Shown here in pieces: positions 60,656 through 64,000 of a DNA stretch of 64,000 nt. The DNA comes from Pararhizobium capsulatum DSM 1112. GTDB lineage: Bacteria; Pseudomonadota; Alphaproteobacteria; Rhizobiales; Rhizobiaceae. Made by a program: the position numbers and the translations under genes. The stretch covers positions 60,232 to 124,231 of the forward strand of contig NZ_JAUSVF010000006.1 of assembly GCF_030814475.1 (NCBI RefSeq), written 5' to 3'. Position 1 is the stretch's first letter; each line of letters opens with the position of its first letter. Under the pieces are notes generated by a model. That model was not told the origin of the DNA. It saw only the letters and a list, made by a program, of their open reading frames with translations, and searched no databases.

Positions 60656-62577
60656 GATCGGCCTGCCCGGAACACGTCGGCGCCTTCTTCGAGACAGTGT
60701 TCCGGTTTTCCTGGAATCGAGAAACCGAATTTCGCTCCGATCGCGGAGTTACCCCTTCCCCAGATTTTCCCACCATGCGCTTCCACGATAGAGCGACTAA
60801 TGGACAGACCGATCCCCATGCCGTCCGCTTTTGTGGTGTGGAACGCGTCGAACAGTCTGTCTGGGTCGGTCCCTGCTATTCCGCAGCCGGTGTCCTCGAC
60901 TGAAAATCGGAGCGCCCTGTCCGCACCGAGCTCGGTGCGCACGACAATGTCGCGAGGGTGTTGCGACCGGTCGCCGATTGCGTCGATCGAATTTCGAAGA
61001 AAGTTCATTATCACCTGCTGTAGCTGTACGCGGTCGCCAGCGACGCGGGGTAGAGCCTCAAAAAGTTCTGTCCGCAGAGATATCCGGTGTCGTTGCAAGT
61101 CGGGCGAAAGAAGAGAGACGACCTCAAGAGCTGCTTCGTTGAGGTCGACCGGTTCCACAGCCGATGTTCCCCGTTTGAAGAGCACCCGCAGCCGGGTGAT
61201 CACGTCGGCAGCCCTGTTCCCATCGCGTATTGTCCGCCGGGCGGTCTCGATGGCGCCGTCGATGTTCGGCGGATCCGCAGATAGCATGTGCAGCGAAGTG
61301 CTTGCGTTCGTCACTATTCCCGTCAAGGGCTGGTTGACCTCGTGGGCAATTGCCGCGGCCATCGTACTAAGGCTCATGACGCGGGCGATCTGGGCCAGCT
61401 CCGAGCGCAGCTTGTCACGGGCTTCTTCGGCCAATCGTTGTGCCGTGACATCCTGTACGGCCCCGAGGCATTCCGTCGTGCCGTTCAAATGCTTTATGAT
61501 ACGTCCGACGACTCTCACATGCTTAACTTGGTCCGAGACTCTCAATCTGATTTCGTAATCCGGATTGTCGCTCCCCGATCGAACATTGCTCATTTTCTCA
61601 GCAAGCAGTGGCAGATCCTCGGGGTACACTCTCTCCGTGATACGATCAAAATCAACGATCGTGTCCTTTGGAAATCCGAAGATGCGGTGAAGCTCGTTAG
61701 AAAAAGTGATCTCGTCGGTGTCCACTTGCCATGAGAATGTCCCGGTCAGGCTGATCCTCTGCCCTTCAGCCAAAAGCATCTCGCTTCGACGAAGCAGTTC
61801 TTCGGCCGTCTTCCGTTGGGTTATGTCAGTAACCGCTCCGATAAACTCCGGCGCGGAACGGTCCAGTCCAATGTTTTGAAGGACGAGGCGCACGTATTTT
61901 ACTTCGCCATCCGGCATCAACAGACGGTGCTCAAGTTCGAGGTTCGCCCCATTTTCTACAGCTCGCGCCACCATCTCTTGAACGTGAGCCAAGTCATCAG
62001 GGTGGCATCTGCCCAGCATGAGCTCGACACTTGGCTGCTGTGTCTTTGGATACCCGGCAACGCGGTAGGCTTCGTCCGACCAGAATATTTCCTGGGTCAA
62101 CGGCTTCCACCAAACGCTACCCGTCTCGGTAAGCGTCTGCCCCTGCGCCAGGAACGCGGCGCTCCTTCGCAGAGCCTCTTCCGCCCGCTTGCGGTCGTCA
62201 ATGTCGGTGTTGGTGCCATACCACCGAGTGACGGAACCATCCTCAGCATAGACCGGATTTGCGCGGAACAGGAACCATCTGTACTGCCCGTCGGACCTTC
62301 TAAACCGCGCTTCAGTTTCTCCCGGACGTTTGGAAGCGATGAGCGCCGACCAGACGCTGGCGAGGGTTTCAAGTTCGTCAGGATGCAGCGAAGTCATCCA
62401 ACCCCATCCGTGGGCTACCTCGGATGTGATACCCAGAAAGGAGAGAAAGTGCTCGTTGAAGAAATCCGCTGTTCCGTCCGGCAGAGTAGACCAGGCCATT
62501 ACCGGGATCGCATTGATGATCTTATTCTGCTCCACAGAGTTTGCGGAGCTATCTTGGGTAAATTCTGCCGTGCTCAC
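60652..62577 (-). CDS. histidine kinase with three PAS domains
   Basis: A 641-aa soluble kinase. PAS units at about residues 18-135, 140-260 and 262-390 (PAC ends such as TRWYGTNTDIDDRKRAEE), then HisKA with AIAHEVNQPLTGI (about 425), and the ATPase domain with LQQVIMNFLRNSIDA, DTGCGIA and GMGIGLSI. GTG 62577 (STAEFTQ) has AAGGA 7 nt upstream; the GTG at 62601 has none. Kinase part is closely related to those at 36195 and 39739. Confidence 0.88.
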   Translation of the reverse strand: MSTAEFTQDSSANSVEQNKIINAIPVMAWSTLPDGTADFFNEHFLSFLGITSEVAHGWGWMTSLHPDELETLASVWSALIASKRPGETEARFRRSDGQYRWFLFRANPVYAEDGSVTRWYGTNTDIDDRKRAEEALRRSAAFLAQGQTLTETGSVWWKPLTQEIFWSDEAYRVAGYPKTQQPSVELMLGRCHPDDLAHVQEMVARAVENGANLELEHRLLMPDGEVKYVRLVLQNIGLDRSAPEFIGAVTDITQRKTAEELLRRSEMLLAEGQRISLTGTFSWQVDTDEITFSNELHRIFGFPKDTIVDFDRITERVYPEDLPLLAEKMSNVRSGSDNPDYEIRLRVSDQVKHVRVVGRIIKHLNGTTECLGAVQDVTAQRLAEEARDKLRSELAQIARVMSLSTMAAAIAHEVNQPLTGIVTNASTSLHMLSADPPNIDGAIETARRTIRDGNRAADVITRLRVLFKRGTSAVEPVDLNEAALEVVSLLSPDLQRHRISLRTELFEALPRVAGDRVQLQQVIMNFLRNSIDAIGDRSQHPRDIVVRTELGADRALRFSVEDTGCGIAGTDPDRLFDAFHTTKADGMGIGLSISRSIVEAHGGKIWGRGNSAIGAKFGFSIPGKPEHCLEEGADVFRAGRS

Positions 62578-62888
62578 AACCGGGTCCTTCTTCCACAACA
62601 CTTTAAAGTTGGACCGAACGTTCCTATCAATCTAACCGCCCCAGACTTAATTCGCCTCATTCGCGCGCAACCATACCTCAATGCCCGAGCCAGTCTATAG
62701 TTCAAAGGTGTTGACCCGCGTGTGGACGAATGCTGCTCCTGCACGGACAGCCTGAAGGGCGAACCCAAGGCCCCGAGGGGCCTCGGCTCTGTCGTGTTGG
62801 TTAGCAAAGTCACCGACACTTTAGTATTATTGACTGGACAGCATTCGGCCGTCCAACTTGGCGGAGCTTGACGGCGGGAACGTGAGGT
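62578..62888. other. intergenic region between divergent kinase genes
   Basis: No gene is supported. The promoters of both kinases should be here. CAAAGGTGTTGAC at 62703 and ACTTTAGTATTATTG at 62819 contain half-site-like sequence but no clear palindrome. Confidence 0.4.
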
Positions 62889-64000
62889 ATGGACCTGCGC
62901 AGACTTTTCGACAGCCTGCCTGGATTAGTCTGGACGTGCGGACCAGACGGCGTGACCGATTTCGTGAATCGGCGTTGGCAAGACTACGCGGGAATGACAG
63001 TCGACGAATTGCGGGAGCGCGGTTGGACTTCCACCATCCATCCTGACGACATCCCCACTGTCCGTTCGGCATGGCGGCACGCCGTAGGTACCGGAAGCTC
63101 CGCCGACTTGGAAATGCGTCTTCGCCGTTTCGACGGAAGTTACAGATGGTTCAGCGTCAAGGCGGAGCCGTTCCATGACGAGGAAGGTCGCGTTTGTGGC
63201 TGGTATGGGCTTAACTCAGACATCGAAAGTCAGAGGCGTGCGGAAGCAGAACTCGAAGCCGAGAGGAACCTGCTTGAGCTTGTCGCCCAGGGTATCGCTC
63301 TACCAACGATTCTTAATCAGCTTTGCCTTCATGTCGAGAAGCTTGCACCAGGCTCTCTTTGCAGCATTCTGTTTTCGGATCCCGATGAACTTCGTTTTCG
63401 GCTTGGCGCTGGGCCTAATCTTCCCGCACCGTACAACGCGGTCCTCGACGGATTGAAGATTGATCCCTTCTTCGGCCCGTGCTCCCTCGCCATACGGACC
63501 AAGACCACGATAATCGTCACCGATCCCCCCAACGACCCCCGTTGGACTGCGTCGGCTTGGCCGGATATGATGGTAAAATACGGTCTAGGCTCCTGCTGGT
63601 CGGCGCCGATCGTCGGAACCCGCGGTCAAGTTCTTGGCATATTCGCGATCTACAGACACGAGCGCGTTGGCCCGACCGACGAGGAGCAGGAACTGATCGA
63701 CCGATTTGCCAAGCTCTCCGGCATCGCAATGGAACGTGCGGAATCCGACGCGCTACTGGCCGCCAGCGGCTCTGAGCTGCGTCGTGCGAACGATTTCCTT
63801 GCTGGGGCCCAGAGATTAAGTAAGACTGGAAGTTTTTCGCTCGACCCGTTGCTCGATGAGCAGGTCTGGTCCGATGAGAACTATCGGATGTGGGAGTTCG
63901 ATCCGTCTGTGCCGCCGACAATGCAGATGGTTGTTGCCGCGATCCATCCGGACGACCGTGAACGAGCCTACAGGGCGTTCCAAGAAGCTGTCCAATTTCG
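62889..64000 (+). CDS. PAS-GAF-PAS sensor protein (probable histidine kinase), partial
   Basis: The frame from ATG 62889 stays open to the window edge (370 codons without stop). It contains a PAS/PAC domain (about residues 1-115: LPGLVWTCGPDGVTDFVNRRWQDYAG ... CGWYGLNSDIESQRRAEAE), a GAF domain (about 130-290: LEAERNLLELVAQG, ending GQVLGIFAIYRHERVGPTDEEQELIDRFAKLSGIAMERAE) and the start of a second PAS domain (SKTGSFSLDP). A kinase domain is expected beyond the window, as in its neighbours. Divergent from the kinase at 62577. Confidence 0.85.
   Translation, partial: MDLRRLFDSLPGLVWTCGPDGVTDFVNRRWQDYAGMTVDELRERGWTSTIHPDDIPTVRSAWRHAVGTGSSADLEMRLRRFDGSYRWFSVKAEPFHDEEGRVCGWYGLNSDIESQRRAEAELEAERNLLELVAQGIALPTILNQLCLHVEKLAPGSLCSILFSDPDELRFRLGAGPNLPAPYNAVLDGLKIDPFFGPCSLAIRTKTTIIVTDPPNDPRWTASAWPDMMVKYGLGSCWSAPIVGTRGQVLGIFAIYRHERVGPTDEEQELIDRFAKLSGIAMERAESDALLAASGSELRRANDFLAGAQRLSKTGSFSLDPLLDEQVWSDENYRMWEFDPSVPPTMQMVVAAIHPDDRERAYRAFQEAVQF

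Overview
The window looks like part of a large replicon (megaplasmid, chromid or secondary chromosome) of an alphaproteobacterium of the Hyphomicrobiales, most likely Rhizobiaceae. The main reason is a complete repABC replication and partition cassette (repA 8094, repB 9305, repC 10515) with an antisense RNA between repB and repC and two identical parS-like 16-mers. Binding-protein ABC transport, PAS-rich histidine kinases with single-domain response regulators, and ArsR/SRPBCC pairs fit the same group. This assignment is inference from gene types; no database was searched.

Layout. (1) 0.6-4.9 kb: a TetR regulator divergent from an acetoacetate-decarboxylase-like enzyme and a three-gene polar-amino-acid-type ABC transporter. 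(2) 5.4-6.2 kb: a tyrosine recombinase decayed by several frameshifts. (3) 6.2-6.9 kb: a RelE/HigB-like toxin with an XRE antitoxin. (4) 7.9-12.5 kb: parS, repABC, countertranscribed RNA, and two small genes after repC. (5) 12.7-27 kb: an accessory region of small, mostly unknown genes: zinc-ribbon proteins, an SRAP (YedK/HMCES-like) protein, membrane micropeptides, a three-copy 87-aa family, two RTX calcium-binding proteins, an excisionase-like gene next to an integrase stub, and recurring terminator-like hairpins. A segment of about 0.7 kb occurs twice (about 18.1 and 23.1 kb), bracketing the RTX genes. (6) 27.8-34.5 kb: metabolic genes, broken by an intact 1575-bp insertion sequence placed at the edge of an ArsR-type operator. 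(7) 34.7-64 kb: an island of detoxification-type enzymes (two Tat-exported epoxide hydrolases, glyoxalase-like protein, short-chain dehydrogenases, PLP enzyme, FMN reductase, aldehyde dehydrogenase, isochorismatase-like hydrolase, crotonases, RidA, nitronate monooxygenase, MFS exporter, Ohr peroxidase) interleaved with four PAS-rich sensors, two single-domain response regulators and a LysR regulator.

How it may work together. The enzymes of region 7 act on electrophiles, nitronates, imines, epoxides and peroxides. The same inverted repeat (AAGGTAT-N5-ATACCTT) lies upstream of both epoxide hydrolases, with an orphan copy near 59.94 kb in a duplicated promoter fused to an isochorismatase fragment. 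This suggests a shared regulon, with the LysR protein at 43.5 kb or the PAS kinases as candidate controllers; that is inference.

Decay is widespread: integrase, lactonase-like gene, second IS copy, a zinc-independent alcohol-dehydrogenase-like reductase with one frameshift whose 3' end is replaced by an IS5-type transposase tail, an isochorismatase fragment, and two accessory genes whose ATG starts appear changed to ATC and AGG.
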